A stretch of DNA of 64,000 nucleotides from Rhodoligotrophos appendicifer (GCF_007474605.1 NZ_VHKL01000004.1:434001-498000), one strand, 5' to 3'; numbered from the stretch's first letter, positions 1 through 9,713 are shown. A program made the numbers and translations. The notes: generated by a model not told the origin, from the sequence alone.

Positions 1-1
1 A

Positions 2-235
2 TTTTTCAGACCTAACACTGGTGCGAGTGGAAATGTGGTAGACTCAAGTGTTCGCCAGCGCCAAAATTACGAATTGAAGGTTCAACTGGAAGCACTTGCG
101 ACGCAAAAAGGTCTAGACCGCTCCAGCTATGCGGCCCTTTACCAGACGCTGAAGGCGGAGGGAAAGACAAGCTTTTCGTCAGTGAGAAAGGCAATTATCG
201 AAGAGGGCAAGTTGACTAGAGAACGAGCGATGTAG
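2..235 (+). CDS. C-terminal part of an unidentified protein, cut by the window edge
   Basis: The reading frame is open from the first complete codon of the window and ends with a stop at 235, so the real start is probably outside. The visible 77 residues are polar and helix-prone, with segments such as LEALATQKGLDRSSYAAL and TSFSSVRKAIIEEGKL. A GTG at position 35 could also serve as a start for a 66-residue product. I do not recognise the family. It borders an AT-rich, gene-poor stretch, so it may itself be a remnant. Confidence 0.35.
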   Translation, partial: FFRPNTGASGNVVDSSVRQRQNYELKVQLEALATQKGLDRSSYAALYQTLKAEGKTSFSSVRKAIIEEGKLTRERAM

Positions 236-1554
236 TATTTTGCGAGAACAATTATCCAAATCGGCTGATGTCTTCCCATAGAAATTTTACAGGGATCTTC
301 AATGAAATTCCATTTTTTCAGTCTAGATATAAATTAATTGATCAACGGTGGATACATTATGAGGTTAATGTAAATACTGATCTATATTACTCAAAATTTT
401 TATAATTAATCATTCAAATTCGACAATTTCTTCTGCAGAGAAAGTCTTATATTTTGGAAATTTTAAAGCCGTTATCTGCACCGAATCGTACTAGTTCTAC
501 AGAATTGTTGGGCCATGTGTAAGCAATTTCCTACGGCATTCTTCTCGCGTCTGCATGTCGTATGACCTTTTAATTTACACTTGATGATAGTCCCGGGAGA
601 TTCAAATACAGCCGTCCGAGATTGACTGTAGGGTTGCGGAGAGTAGGCACGCGATGGCAATAACGGAACGTTAGCAGGTTCGATGATTGGCAAATCAGTC
701 AACCCGAAATGAATGGAGCAATCGCGTGAATTCCCAATCCACTTACCCGACTAGCCGAGTTGCCGCCTTGACTGAGCACGAAGCTGGGGGGTGTTTTGCG
801 GCTCCCGCGATGAGTAAACTTTCAAGCCTGGGTCTCCTACTCTGGTGTCGAAAGACTATTGGAAATCGCCATAGCAACCGTAATGGCCCTGGGGCCATTG
901 TCAGCTTACGCGCTGAGGCTTGGGCTTTAGCCTACAAGACTTAACGCGGCCTCAAGCGTGAGAGTTCTGGAGTTGCCACTTGTGCACCACCACTCGAACT
1001 GAAGAGACCGGAGGTGACGCTTGGGGCCCGTAGAACTTCGGCATCGACGATGCTCCGAGTCACTGCAGCGCGTAATTCCGATAAGACTGCTTATCGGGAC
1101 CATGTCGGGCATCTGAGGTAACGGTGAAATGGCATTTCCTGGAAATCCTAACGGCGAGTTCGAAGTAGTCGATGGCATGTCAGAAAGAGGCAAGACCCAT
1201 CAAGTGACTGGAGTACCTTCAGCGGTCACTCTTGACTAAGCCCCTGAGGAAATGTTCGAGATGGCGACGAAGTTGTATAAGGCTTCAAGATAGCGACAGT
1301 GCCGGAGCATCGATGCTCCCTCTCTGCCCTTCCAGCACTCGTTGCCTGCCGCAGCCTCTCTGTTTTCCCAAGGCGCGAGCTTCTCGCAGCGCGACGCCAC
1401 AATTTTTCCGTGTGCAACCGTTGGCCTCCCGGGAGTTCCTTGTTCTGGCCTTCTCTGGGAACAGTTTGCTTATCTTGACCTTCGACGAGCTAGCCCGACT
1501 TATCAGGCGGCGGCGCTTGGCTTTCTCCATTAATTCACCTGTAGGGCCAAGCTT
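236..1554. other. Gene-poor stretch, AT-rich at its left end
   Basis: No convincing gene is visible in about 1.3 kb. Roughly 240-480 is clearly richer in A and T than the rest of the window. From 680 to 1550 several overlapping frames stay open for 60-115 codons on both strands, but none has a good ribosome binding site together with a recognisable protein. The stretch ends at a broken oxidoreductase gene, so decayed coding sequence is likely. Confidence 0.4.
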
Positions 1555-2498
1555 ATGCAAGAGGATCCTTTCGACTGTTTGATCATAGGTGGCGGCGGGG
1601 CTGACCGCGGCCCTTTATCTTGCTCGATATCATCTTTCTGCGGTGATCCTGGATCACGGTAAAAGTCGTGCCAGCTGGATTTCCCATCACACACAATTAT
1701 CCAGGATTTCCCGACGGTATCTCGGGAAAGGAGCTTCTCGCGCGCCTGTGTGAACAAGCGCAAAAGAATGGCGCGACGATCAGACAGGAAGAGGTGGTCG
1801 GCCTGACGCGGAGTGGTGATTTCTTCACTGCGCAATGTGGGAGTTTGGCTGCATTGACGAGCCGCACTGTGCTCATGGCGACGGGGGTTGAGAATCTTCG
1901 ACCCACCATGAGCGAGGAGGATCATGCACAGGCTCTCTCCCGCGGACTGGTCCGCTATTGCCCGGTCTGCGACGGGTTTGAGGTCACGGACAAGCATATT
2001 GCGGTGCTTGGAACCGGTGAGGGCGCCGTCAACGAAGCCATGTTTTTGCGGAGCTACACCAGCTCTGTAACGTTGGTCAGTGCCGACAGAGACCATGAGA
2101 TCTCCTCAGACCAGCAAGAGCGCCTAAAGCGTTGCGGCATTGATTTGATCCCCGGCCCTTGTCTCTCCATACATCTGCGCGGTCGCGAGATCGAATTAAC
2201 TGTCCCATCTGGCACCGCCGCCTTCGATAGCCTTTACCCGGCACTCGGCACCAAGATCAGGTCCTCGCTCGCGCGGGATCTCGGCGTCAACATATCTGCT
2301 GATGGATGTATTGTTGTGGACGACGGTCAGCGAAGTTCGATGCCCGGCCTCTACGCAGCGGGTGATGTTGTTTATGGTCTTGACCAAATCTGCTGCGCGA
2401 CAGGTCAGTCCGCCATGGCTGCCACCTCCATCCGCAATGATCTCTGCTATGAGCGCCAGCTTTTACGGGCTTCCGACGCGGGATGCATAGGAAAATGA
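1555..2498 (+). pseudogene. Thioredoxin-reductase-like FAD oxidoreductase, broken by two frameshifts
   Basis: The intact family binds FAD and NAD(P)H and moves electrons through a CxxC disulfide. An ATG at 1555 begins MQEDPFDCLIIGGG, the FAD-binding start. The frame then changes near 1595-1600, so that AGLTAALYLARYHLSAVILD is read in a second frame. It changes again near 1685, after which the rest continues from NYPGFPDGISG through the redox motif YCPVCDGFE and the C-terminal GLYAAGDVVYGLDQI. Gene length is normal for the family at about 310 codons. With two lesions a functional product is unlikely unless the sequence is wrong. A separate, intact trxB lies at 46384. Confidence 0.75.
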
Positions 2499-2592
2499 TC
2501 CTCGCCTTTCAACTCGTTTCAGCTTACTGAAGGCTTAAATTTGGTAGTCATTTCGCTGGAGGTGCCCGACAGGAGATGAGTCGACCAGTCAG

Positions 2593-2985
2593 TTACTCCT
2601 CAGAATACTGAAAAGCCGGCAACATCTTGAGCCCGTCCTTTGTCCCTCCTGGCAATACAATCTTTTTGTCCACGAACTTCAGGCTATCGTAGCGAACTAC
2701 TACCATGTGGGTCCCCATGCCCAAGAAGCCACCGATGGACAAAACTGCATAAGGCTCCTGGCCATCTCGCGTCACCAGGAGATCATCAATTTTCCCAATC
2801 GCTTCATTTCGGTCGTTTAGGACGCTGCTGCCGATAACTTTGGATGCTCGATAGCCTGCCGCCACCCTCTGCAAATCAACTTTGGCTATTTCAACTGATT
2901 GTGGCGCACCCTGTGCGTTCGCCTGCGGCATAAGCAAACCCATACTTATGATCGCCACACTTGCCGCCAATACAGTTTTCTTCAT
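2593..2985 (-). CDS. Exported PRC-barrel domain protein
   Basis: A 130-residue protein beginning MKKTVLAASVAIISMG, a clear Sec signal peptide that probably ends after QANA. The mature part carries a PRC-barrel (VIGSSVLNDRNEAIGKIDDL, then YAVLSIGGFLGMGTHMVVV). PRC-barrels are small beta-barrels found in RNA-processing and photosynthetic proteins and in many exported alphaproteobacterial proteins of unknown role. An upstream in-frame start at 3003 exists, but the one at 2985 leaves a standard signal peptide and has an AGGG-type ribosome site. It stands alone among gene-poor DNA. Its specific function is unknown. Confidence 0.8.
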   Translation of the reverse strand: MKKTVLAASVAIISMGLLMPQANAQGAPQSVEIAKVDLQRVAAGYRASKVIGSSVLNDRNEAIGKIDDLLVTRDGQEPYAVLSIGGFLGMGTHMVVVRYDSLKFVDKKIVLPGGTKDGLKMLPAFQYSEE

Positions 2986-3648
2986 CGTTACCATCCCTGC
3001 CAAGACCGGTTATTCTAAGTTGTTCGTAAGATTAATTCGAAAGACAAGCGGTCGTCGTTGATGCAGATCAATCTACTCCGTCTTTATGAGCCAATTTTTT
3101 CGAATATGCGGAGAAAGACCGGAGGGCCTTTTATGCGGGCTTACGCGATGTGGCCCGTGATCCGCTCGCCCCGAGCACATGCCGGGACTCATGGATGAAC
3201 TTGAACTCGCAGAGGCTGCGGCCGAGCGTCGCCACCTGTAATTAATTGCGATGTCTGGAAAGTTTCGGCTCTCGCGGGGCGAATTTACCGTGCTGAGAAT
3301 TCATCTCACAGCAAGACAACTTACTATATCAGCCCCCTGATTTCGTGTATCTGGATCATCTGAATTTACGACTGCCGCGAGTTCCAGAGCTGACGCAGCG
3401 GATTATCATCGCAAGAAATAACCGATCGTATTTCGAAGTAGAGTTCGAGAAGGCGACACAGATGCACGCCCCGGCGAGATGCAGGACAAGGGGGGAGGGA
3501 TCCTTGGATCTCGCCGGCGCATCTGCCCAGGGCAGGGCAAGTCGACCACGAATTCACGCAGAATTTATGCTGCGGCCTCTGGCAAATCTTCGTCGGGGGT
3601 AAGAATGACGGCGATCTCTCCCTTTTGCGTCTTTATGAAGACCGTTGA
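2986..3648. other. Intergenic stretch without a supported gene
   Basis: About 660 bases between the PRC-barrel gene and a small reverse-strand gene. A frame of 85 codons (3345-3602) and an overlapping reverse frame are open, but neither has a plausible ribosome site or a protein I recognise. I see no repeat or strong hairpin. Confidence 0.35.
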
Positions 3649-3798
3649 TTAATATCCTTGCTTCACCGCGTTTTGCGGCCAGCGTGCCGCCCGTTCCATT
3701 GCCTCTTGTTCTGTCGAGAAGAGATCGTAGTTCTGGCCATCAATGTCGATCGTCCAGCTGTCTTCCACCGGACGGACCAATATTTTTTTCTCTTTCAT
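3649..3798 (-). CDS. Small DUF2188-like protein
   Basis: A 49-residue protein, MKEKKILVRPVEDSWTIDID onward, with the layout of the small DUF2188-type proteins: a beta-hairpin (VRP..DSWTIDIDGQNYDLF) and a helix (TEQEAMERAARWPQNAV). The chosen ATG has GAGGA about eight bases upstream. The longer frame to 3885 adds a poorly conserved-looking leader. The role of this family is unknown; such proteins are often seen on mobile or stress-related DNA. Confidence 0.6.
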   Translation of the reverse strand: MKEKKILVRPVEDSWTIDIDGQNYDLFSTEQEAMERAARWPQNAVKQGY

Positions 3799-4002
3799 GA
3801 TTTTGTCCTCGATCCAGTGAGATCTAACCTGGAATACTGCAGCCATGATAACGGCTTCAAAGTTGAGCCCACGCTGTACATGCAATGTAAATCTTATCCA
3901 GCGCCTGGACTGTGAAGTGCAACATGGATCAGTGTTTTGAGAAAAAGGGCTGTGGTGCCGGTTTGTTGTGGTGTTTTTTAGTCCCGATCGCCACCTTGTG
4001 CA

Positions 4003-4314
4003 TTAGGCAGGCGGCAGATCATGCTTCAGGCTCGTGCTGATGGCCTGGAGAATGGCAAGCGATTTGCGCAGGGTGGAAGCTGGGGTGCCCATCTCTTCCC
4101 ATATCTCTGTTTTAACTTCGCTGGCGATCTCAACAATTTCCAGCGCCTCTGACACGCTGATTAGCGATCGTGCGATAAGGGCGTGGAGCAGGCTTTCAAC
4201 AAGCAGTATTGCAGCCTGACCAGGGGCATCGAGGGGGCCCGGGTTGCTTTCAGCTCGGACATTGTCGTTGGAAGGCTCGTCTGTCACTTTGCGCTCCGGG
4301 TGGGGCGAGAGCAC
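4003..4314 (-). CDS. Hypothetical helical protein
   Basis: A 103-residue protein with a disordered, polar N-terminus (about 1-30) and a helical body with regular heptad-like spacing (AAILLVESLLHALIARSLIS, then EALEIVEIASEVKTEIWEEM). It resembles short uncharacterised alphaproteobacterial proteins, and I cannot name a domain. No signal peptide or membrane segment is evident. It stands alone between two small genes. Confidence 0.5.
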   Translation of the reverse strand: MLSPHPERKVTDEPSNDNVRAESNPGPLDAPGQAAILLVESLLHALIARSLISVSEALEIVEIASEVKTEIWEEMGTPASTLRKSLAILQAISTSLKHDLPPA

Positions 4315-4444
4315 TCAGGCTCTCGGCCGCCGGAGGCCAACTGATAACAACACACAAGTTAGGTGAACTCTGGTATGGTTTTTTCTCGTTGTAAGTCGGG
4401 CCTTCGAGGTCGAAATTCTGATAGATTAAGCTGGCGGTCGAGCG

Positions 4445-4657
4445 ATGGAAACTAAGCCTAAACAGACGACCCCGACCCAAAGACGCGACAATGCCGAGCA
4501 AACCAACAAAACTGCCCGCGCTACGATCGAGAGCGAAACGGCTACGCGCGACGCAAACACAAAGCGTCTGCGCGGCCTACGAGAGGCCAAAGAAGCCGAG
4601 GTCAGCATGACAACAACAAAGCGCAGTAAAGTTAAGCCTGGCAAATCCCAGATTTAG
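4445..4657 (+). CDS. Small highly charged protein
   Basis: A 70-residue Thr/Lys/Arg/Glu-rich protein (METKPKQTTPTQRRDNAEQT at the start, KRSKVKPGKSQI at the end). The composition suggests a disordered or helical basic protein, perhaps one that binds nucleic acid. A reverse frame overlaps almost completely (4426-4644) and looks like its shadow, being rich in Val, Arg and Ser. There is no known domain. The call rests on composition and on resemblance to other small alphaproteobacterial proteins. Confidence 0.4.
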   Translation: METKPKQTTPTQRRDNAEQTNKTARATIESETATRDANTKRLRGLREAKEAEVSMTTTKRSKVKPGKSQI

Positions 4658-4673
4658 ATCCGCGAACTGTAAC

Positions 4674-4796
4674 ATGCCACCAGCGTCCACTAATCGCCGA
4701 ATCCTGTGGCGGGGGAACTCCAGTGACCTCATCCAATACGCATATCGCACAGAGCGTGATGCGCTAGACGCCACAGTGGAGCGGCTAAGGGCCTAG
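4674..4796 (+). CDS. Possible 40-residue protein
   Basis: An ATG 17 bases after the preceding small gene opens a 40-codon frame encoding MPPASTNRRILWRGNSSDLI and a helical, charged second half (YRTERDALDATVERLRA). It may be co-transcribed with the gene before it. No strong ribosome site is visible. I do not recognise the product, and the frame could be chance. Confidence 0.28.
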   Translation: MPPASTNRRILWRGNSSDLIQYAYRTERDALDATVERLRA

Positions 4797-4984
4797 AACG
4801 GAGATGGGCGGGTTCCAATAATCTCCCTTCTGGGAAATTACTGGACTGGCTGGCAATCGGAATTCATCAAGCGACGGATAAAAACGCTCTTTAGGAACCT
4901 TCGAGGGGCTGGGCACTTGTTTGAGCAGGCGGACCATCCCCGGTAGTATGGCAAGCTTTACTCCCCGAGCTTGATACGACTGAG

Positions 4985-5011
4985 CCCCGCCTTTACCGGC
5001 GGGGTCTCTCT
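4985..5011 (+). terminator. Rho-independent-like hairpin
   Basis: CCCCGCC (4985-4991) and GGCGGGG (4998-5004) form a perfect 7-bp GC stem around a 6-base loop, followed by TCTCTCTTT. It would end transcripts coming from the small genes at 4445-4796. Confidence 0.55.
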
Positions 5012-5399
5012 TTGGCGGACCAGTACACCGCCTCTCATCTCAGCGATTGCGTTATTGGACTCTGGCACGAAGTGCAGCACCAGCTGTGCCAGCATCCACT
5101 TAGCGATAGTTTAGGGCGATGAGTATAGTCCAAATTGCCAAGGATGGGATGTTCGCGCTGACGAGGATGCTCCTGCTCAGGACCCAACCCATCTCTGAAA
5201 AGGACAAATGCCCCCTGGAGTGAGTTGCTCACGTTCGGCAGGAGGAGAGGACCACGATGCGGCACTGCGAACAAATCTGTTATGGCAGGAACCTCATTGG
5301 GAGCTCAAAACTCAGCCGCCGCCGCGACCAGGTTTTCCTGACGCTCGCAATTCTCCTAGGAGGGTTTCAGCGCTTAAGCAGACTCCTGATCCGCTCCTC
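5012..5399. other. Intergenic stretch without a supported gene
   Basis: About 390 bases between the hairpin and the first crcB remnant. Open frames here lack ribosome sites and recognisable products. No fluoride-riboswitch consensus could be found ahead of the crcB remnant. Confidence 0.35.
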
Positions 5400-5746
5400 G
5401 ATGCCTTGGAGGTCATAGGGTCGGTTCTCCGATACGCGCTTAGCGTCGGAGTGCTTCGCTTGGGCTGGACCGGGTTCCGGTTGCGACTTTGGCCGCCAAC
5501 GTCATCGGCGGCATTGCCATGGGCATCTTGGCAGGCTGGTTCGCCTTCAGGGGCGGCGGGCCTCAGGCATAGCGGCTGTTTCTAACGACCGGTCTGACGG
5601 GCGGCGTCACAACCTTTTCCACCTTCTTGCTTGGAACGGTTCTACTCTTCGAAGAGGGCCGGATCGATGCGGTAGCCGGCTACGTCGCGGTATCTGTCGT
5701 GTTGCAATCCTGGCGGCTGTCCTCGCTCGTCCGCGCGAACAACTGA
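5400..5746 (+). pseudogene. crcB: crcB (fluoride exporter) remnant 1
   Basis: CrcB/Fluc proteins are small membrane channels that export fluoride. One frame gives the N-terminal element (VIGSVLRYALSVGVLRLGW). A second frame gives PVATLAANVIGGIAMGILAG, is interrupted by TAG at 5570-5572, and continues as RLFLTTGLTGGVTTFSTFLL, the family's signature Phe-box region, ending with TGA at 5744-5746. The gene therefore carries at least one frameshift (near 5480) and one premature stop. The EamA gene follows after 14 bases, suggesting a former operon. Confidence 0.75.
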
Positions 5747-5760
5747 GGGAGACGGTCAAT

Positions 5761-6198
5761 ATGGGCAACTATGTTCTTCCGTGGCAGGCTTGGGCCCTGC
5801 TGTCGGCTGCCTTCGCTGCGTTAACTGCCATCCTCGCAAAGGTGGGCGTCGAGAACGTCAATTCGGACTTCGCTACGTTGGTCCGAACCTGCGTGATCGT
5901 GGTGTTGCTGGGCGGGATCCTGTGGGCTACGGGCAACTGGCAGCCGCCCGCCACCGTGCCGGGCCGGACTTGGGTGTTCCTATTCCTGTCCGGCCTCGCG
6001 ACGGGCGCGTCATGGCTTTGCTACTTCCGCGCCCTGAAACTCGGGGAAGCGTCGCAAGTCGCGCCGATCGACAAGCTTAGCGTGGTGCTGGTGGCCATCT
6101 TCGCCGTCAGCTTCCTCGGCGAGAAGCTGACCCTGCCGAACTGGCTCGGCATCTGCCTGATCGCGCTCGGCGCGGTGCTCGTCGCCTACAAGGGGTGA
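5761..6198 (+). CDS. EamA-family small membrane transporter
   Basis: A 145-residue protein made almost entirely of membrane helices (about residues 8-25, 38-55, 70-88, 97-115, 122-142), the size of a single EamA/DMT repeat like the SMR exporters. The family moves metabolites or drugs across the inner membrane; the substrate here is unknown. GAGGGAG precedes the ATG. It sits directly downstream of the crcB remnant and upstream of a broken cation transporter, and is the only intact member of this transporter trio. Confidence 0.8.
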   Translation: MGNYVLPWQAWALLSAAFAALTAILAKVGVENVNSDFATLVRTCVIVVLLGGILWATGNWQPPATVPGRTWVFLFLSGLATGASWLCYFRALKLGEASQVAPIDKLSVVLVAIFAVSFLGEKLTLPNWLGICLIALGAVLVAYKG

Positions 6199-6202
6199 CC
6201 GG

Positions 6203-6582
6203 GTGGAAGGCGTGTGCGATCTTTTACTTCGCCGGGTGTCCTGATTGTCGCTCTGGCGAACCTCGCCTATTTGGCGTCGAGTTTTCGGTCGCCCTATCGA
6301 TCGGATCGGTCTCCCTCTTCGCAGATAGCATCGACTTGCTCGAAGAAGCCTCGGTGAATCTTCTCGACTTCTTCGCGCTCGGCTGGTTAGCCGCCCGGTC
6401 GCGCCTCCGAATGGGAACTTGCGCTGATTTTTCTGGTTCCAGCCATCGCCACGCTCTGGACGGCGTGGGACAAGTTCCTCGATCCCGTTCCGCCGCAGCC
6501 CTTCGCGCTATCGGTCAAGGGGCTGGGCGCCCTCGCCGTCAACCTCGCCTGCGCCTACCTCCTAGCGGCGTGGCGGCACTGA
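6203..6582 (+). pseudogene. Cation transporter (CDF-like N-terminal domain) remnant
   Basis: Pieces of a membrane transporter are spread over three frames: IVALANLAY, then FGVEFSVALSIGSVSLFADS and VNLLDFFALGW, then ALIFLVPAIATLWTAWDKFL through ACAYLLAAWRH before TGA. These fit the small cation-diffusion-facilitator-like 'cation transporter' family. One shift falls in a shortened T run near 6270 (TATTTGG where TATTTTGG would keep frame), another near 6410. The family's C-terminal part is missing. The gene is broken by several lesions and truncated. Confidence 0.6.
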
Positions 6583-6623
6583 ATTCAGACGATCAAAGCA
6601 GACGTCCGTAAGCTGAACTCTTT

Positions 6624-7319
6624 TCAGACAACGGTTCCGACAAGCGCGCCGATCCCAGCGGTCAACGCCATCGCGAAGGCGCCCCAGAACGTGACGCGCA
6701 GCGTCGCCTTCATGACGTTTGCCCCTCCTGCCTTCGCGCCGATCGCACCGAGAAAGGCCAGGAAGAGCAGGGATGCTGCTGACACGACCCAGATCAGCGA
6801 CGATGTCGGCGCAACGAGTACCATCGCCAGCGGCATCCCCGCTCCGACGGCGAAGGTCGCCGCTGACGTTAATGCTGCCTGGATCGGCCGCGCCGCTGTC
6901 ATCTCGGAAATGCCGAGCTCAGCCAGGGCGTGGGCGCCAAGCGCATCCTTCGCCATCAGCTGGACCGCGACCTGCCGTGCAAGCTCTTCCGTCAAGCCGC
7001 GCTTGACGTAGATCTGCGCCAGTTCCGCCTTCTCGAATTCAGGATGGGTTTCCAGTTCCAGCCGCTCGCGGTCGAGATCGGCGTTCTCGGTATCGGACTG
7101 CGAACTCACGGACACATACTCTCCGGCCGCCATCGACATGGCACCAGCTACCAGCCCTGCCACACCTGCGACGAGGATCTCCGAAGTGCCGGCTGTCGCG
7201 GAAGCTACCCCAACGATGAGGCTTGCAGTGGAAACGATCCCGTCATTGGCGCCAAGCACGGCTGCTCGAAGCCAGCCGATCCGCGAAACGAGATGGTTTT
7301 CCCGGTGCAACCTGCTCAT
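6624..7319 (-). CDS. VIT1/CCC1-family transporter
   Basis: A 231-residue membrane protein of the VIT/CCC1 family, which moves Fe(II) or Mn(II) out of the cytosol. The family's first helix motif GANDGIVSTASLIVG is near residue 24, followed by GAMSMAAGEYVSVSSQ, a charged metal-binding segment (about 75-125, rich in Glu) and three C-terminal helices. Its start overlaps the stop of the OsmC-like gene by four bases (ATGA), so the two are translated together. Next to a metal ATPase and a membrane reductase, a role in iron or manganese handling is likely. Confidence 0.85.
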   Translation of the reverse strand: MSRLHRENHLVSRIGWLRAAVLGANDGIVSTASLIVGVASATAGTSEILVAGVAGLVAGAMSMAAGEYVSVSSQSDTENADLDRERLELETHPEFEKAELAQIYVKRGLTEELARQVAVQLMAKDALGAHALAELGISEMTAARPIQAALTSAATFAVGAGMPLAMVLVAPTSSLIWVVSAASLLFLAFLGAIGAKAGGANVMKATLRVTFWGAFAMALTAGIGALVGTVV

Positions 7320-7720
7320 GCCTGTCTCCGGATGGTTCCGTTCAGCTCAGTTGCGGCGGCGACGGTGTTCGAGATTGTGCCGTATTTTCGGACATTCTTG
7401 TGCAGCAGTTCGAGACGCTGGTCCGACTCCCGGGTGTCGACCGTCAGCACGTAGTCGATGCAAAGCATCTTCGGAGGGTTGTCCTCCCGGACACCGTGGA
7501 TTTCGACGCTGGCACCCTTGAATTCGAAGTGCAGCATCGGAGCGACGCGCTCAATCCCCTTGATCATGCAAGCCGCGACCGACGCGAGAAGCAGTTCCGC
7601 TGGGTTGAAGGCATCGGCGCGACCAGCAGGATCGGTATCGAGTTCGATCTGCGCGTTCTTGACCGTGGCAATCGCCCCATGAGCGTCTACCCGGCGGGCT
7701 TCGATCCTGTATTCGAGCAA
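7316..7720 (-). CDS. OsmC-family protein
   Basis: A 134-residue OsmC/Ohr-type protein. Members are thiol-dependent peroxide reductases or related proteins. The core FNPAELLLASVAACMIKGIE carries the first conserved Cys, and a second Cys lies in KMLCIDYVLTVD. I chose the TTG at 7720, which has AAAGGGG upstream and gives LLEYRIEARRVDAHG at the N-terminus; a longer frame to 7747 also begins with TTG. It is coupled to the VIT transporter downstream, suggesting protection against oxidants made by free metal, which is inference. Confidence 0.8.
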   Translation of the reverse strand: MLEYRIEARRVDAHGAIATVKNAQIELDTDPAGRADAFNPAELLLASVAACMIKGIERVAPMLHFEFKGASVEIHGVREDNPPKMLCIDYVLTVDTRESDQRLELLHKNVRKYGTISNTVAAATELNGTIRRQA

Positions 7721-7868
7721 GACGCACCCCTTTGTAAGCCCGCCCAACGGCGCGGGCTGATCTTCAACATAGCATTATGAGATTTCGGCACCTTGATTTG
7801 CATCATGAGATCCGCCTTGAGCGGCTCATTCGCCGACGAGATCACGGAACGGGCGCCACGTCCGGGGA

Positions 7869-9713
7869 TTACGTCTCTGCTGGAGAGATGCGGAGCGCAC
7901 GCAGCGCATTGAGGATGACGGCGACGTCGATTGCCTCTTGAAGGAGCGCGCCTTGAACGGGAGTGAGGTAGCCGAACGCCGCCGCGATCATGCCCAGCAC
8001 TGACAAGCCGATGCCTGCAACCACGCTTTCCAGCGCGATGCGGCGTGCGCCACGGGCTATCTCGATCCCTGGCCCAAGCCTGTCCACACGGTCGACCAGC
8101 AGAACCACGTCGGCTGCTTCGGCTGACGCGGCCGCACCGCGCGCGCCCATGGCAATGCCCACGTCGGCTGCCGCAAGAGCCGGCGCGTCGTTCACGCCGT
8201 CACCCACCATCATGACCGGACCGTGCTCGCGTTCGGCGAGCACAAGCAGCACCTTCTGGTCAGGCGTGAGTCCCGAGCGGACTGCATCAAGCCCGAGGCC
8301 TTCGGTCACGCGTTCGGCTACCTCCCGGCGGTCGCCTGTCGCCAACAGGATCCGCTTGACGCCTTGACGGCGAAGCCGGGCAAGCATGTCGCGCGTGCCA
8401 TCCCGAAGCGGATCAGCCATCACCAGATGGCCAGCCATCCGCCCGTCGATGCCGACGGCCACGAGAACCGACCCGGCGGCGAGCTCCGGATACTCCTCTG
8501 CCAACTTGCCAACACGGCCCGTCACAAATCCGTGCCCGCCGACCACAATGGCTTTTCCTTCAACCTGTCCCGTGAGCCCTTCACCGGGCGCTTCGGTTAC
8601 ATGAGTCGGGACAGAGAGCGACAGGCCCCGCTCCAGAGCCGCCGTCACGATGGCCTGTGCGATCGGGTGCTTCGTTGCCTGATCGAGCGCCGCAGCCAGC
8701 CGCAGAACCTCATCCGGATCCGTGCCGTCATGGCTGTCGATCTTGACGATCTGCGGTCTGCCCTCTGTCAGCGTTCCGGTCTTGTCGAGGATGAGAGTCT
8801 GCGTCCTTGCCATCGCTTCCAGTGGGCCAGCGCCCTTGACCAGCACACCGAAATGCGCTGCCCGCGAGAGGCCCGCTACGAGCGCCACCGGAACCGCGAG
8901 TATCAGGGGGCATGGAGTTGCCACCACGAGGACGGCAACCGCCCGGATAGGATCGCCGGTGAACCACCATGCGGCGAAAGCGATGACGATCGTGACGAGC
9001 AGGAAGCCAAGAGACCAACGGTCAGCAAGCCTTGCCATCGGCGCCTTCGACTTCTGTGCCTCCTCCACAAGCCGAACGATGCCCGCATAGGTGCTGTCCT
9101 TCGCGAGACGCGTCGCAACGAGGTCGAAGGCCTCGCCTGCATTGGTGGAGCCGCTCATCGCGTCGCCTCCAACCTCCGCACGGCTGGGAAGGGATTCGCC
9201 AGTCAGGGCGGAGGTGTCGAGGAAGGCAGAGGCAGACTCCACCGTGCCATCGACCGGGACAACGTCGCCCTGACGGATGAGCAGGCGGTCGCCGGGCCGG
9301 ATGTCGCGGAGCGGAACGTCTTCCAGTCCGTTTTCCCGATGCCGGGTCGCCGTTCGTGGGACACGCTCCAGCAGGGCACGCATCTCGCGGCGAGCCCGCC
9401 CCTCGGCAAAGCTTTCGAGAAATGTGCCGCCCGCATACATAAGCGCAACGACGGCAGCAGCCAGCGTTTCGCCGAAGAGGAGCGCTGCCGACATGGAAAG
9501 CGCGGCGACGATGTCGAGGCCGACTTCGCCGCGCCATAGGCTGCGCAGAATCTCCACGAGCAGGGCTGCCAGGACGGGAACTACACCGACGAACCAAACC
9601 GTCGCTGCGAGATCCGCTCTGCCGCTGAAATAGAGTGCCAGCCCGCCAAGGAGCCCACCCAATGCAGCTGCAATAAGGAATACTTTCACCCGGTCCGCAG
9701 CTGAATGCTCCAT
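7869..9713 (-). CDS. Heavy-metal P1B-type ATPase
   Basis: A 614-residue P-type ATPase that would pump a transition-metal ion across the inner membrane. Visible motifs: TGES in the actuator domain, TPCPL in the metal-binding helix, DKTGTLTEG at the phosphorylation site and GDGVNDAPALAAADVGIAMG in the hinge. There is no N-terminal metal-binding domain, as in short cadmium/zinc/cobalt or manganese exporters; the substrate cannot be read from the sequence. Its ATG lies three bases after the stop of apbE, so it is the last gene of the PepSY reductase operon. Confidence 0.88.
   Translation of the reverse strand: MEHSAADRVKVFLIAAALGGLLGGLALYFSGRADLAATVWFVGVVPVLAALLVEILRSLWRGEVGLDIVAALSMSAALLFGETLAAAVVALMYAGGTFLESFAEGRARREMRALLERVPRTATRHRENGLEDVPLRDIRPGDRLLIRQGDVVPVDGTVESASAFLDTSALTGESLPSRAEVGGDAMSGSTNAGEAFDLVATRLAKDSTYAGIVRLVEEAQKSKAPMARLADRWSLGFLLVTIVIAFAAWWFTGDPIRAVAVLVVATPCPLILAVPVALVAGLSRAAHFGVLVKGAGPLEAMARTQTLILDKTGTLTEGRPQIVKIDSHDGTDPDEVLRLAAALDQATKHPIAQAIVTAALERGLSLSVPTHVTEAPGEGLTGQVEGKAIVVGGHGFVTGRVGKLAEEYPELAAGSVLVAVGIDGRMAGHLVMADPLRDGTRDMLARLRRQGVKRILLATGDRREVAERVTEGLGLDAVRSGLTPDQKVLLVLAEREHGPVMMVGDGVNDAPALAAADVGIAMGARGAAASAEAADVVLLVDRVDRLGPGIEIARGARRIALESVVAGIGLSVLGMIAAAFGYLTPVQGALLQEAIDVAVILNALRALRISPAET

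Noticed and set aside
687-1582. Several open frames of 85-116 codons
   Set aside because: No ribosome sites, no recognisable products, and overlapping frames on both strands of similar length.
3345-3602. 85-codon plus-strand frame
   Set aside because: Arg/Ala-rich product with no support and an equally long reverse frame over it.
8223-9539. 438-codon plus-strand frame opposite the P1B ATPase
   Set aside because: Shadow of the ATPase gene; no domain and no ribosome site.
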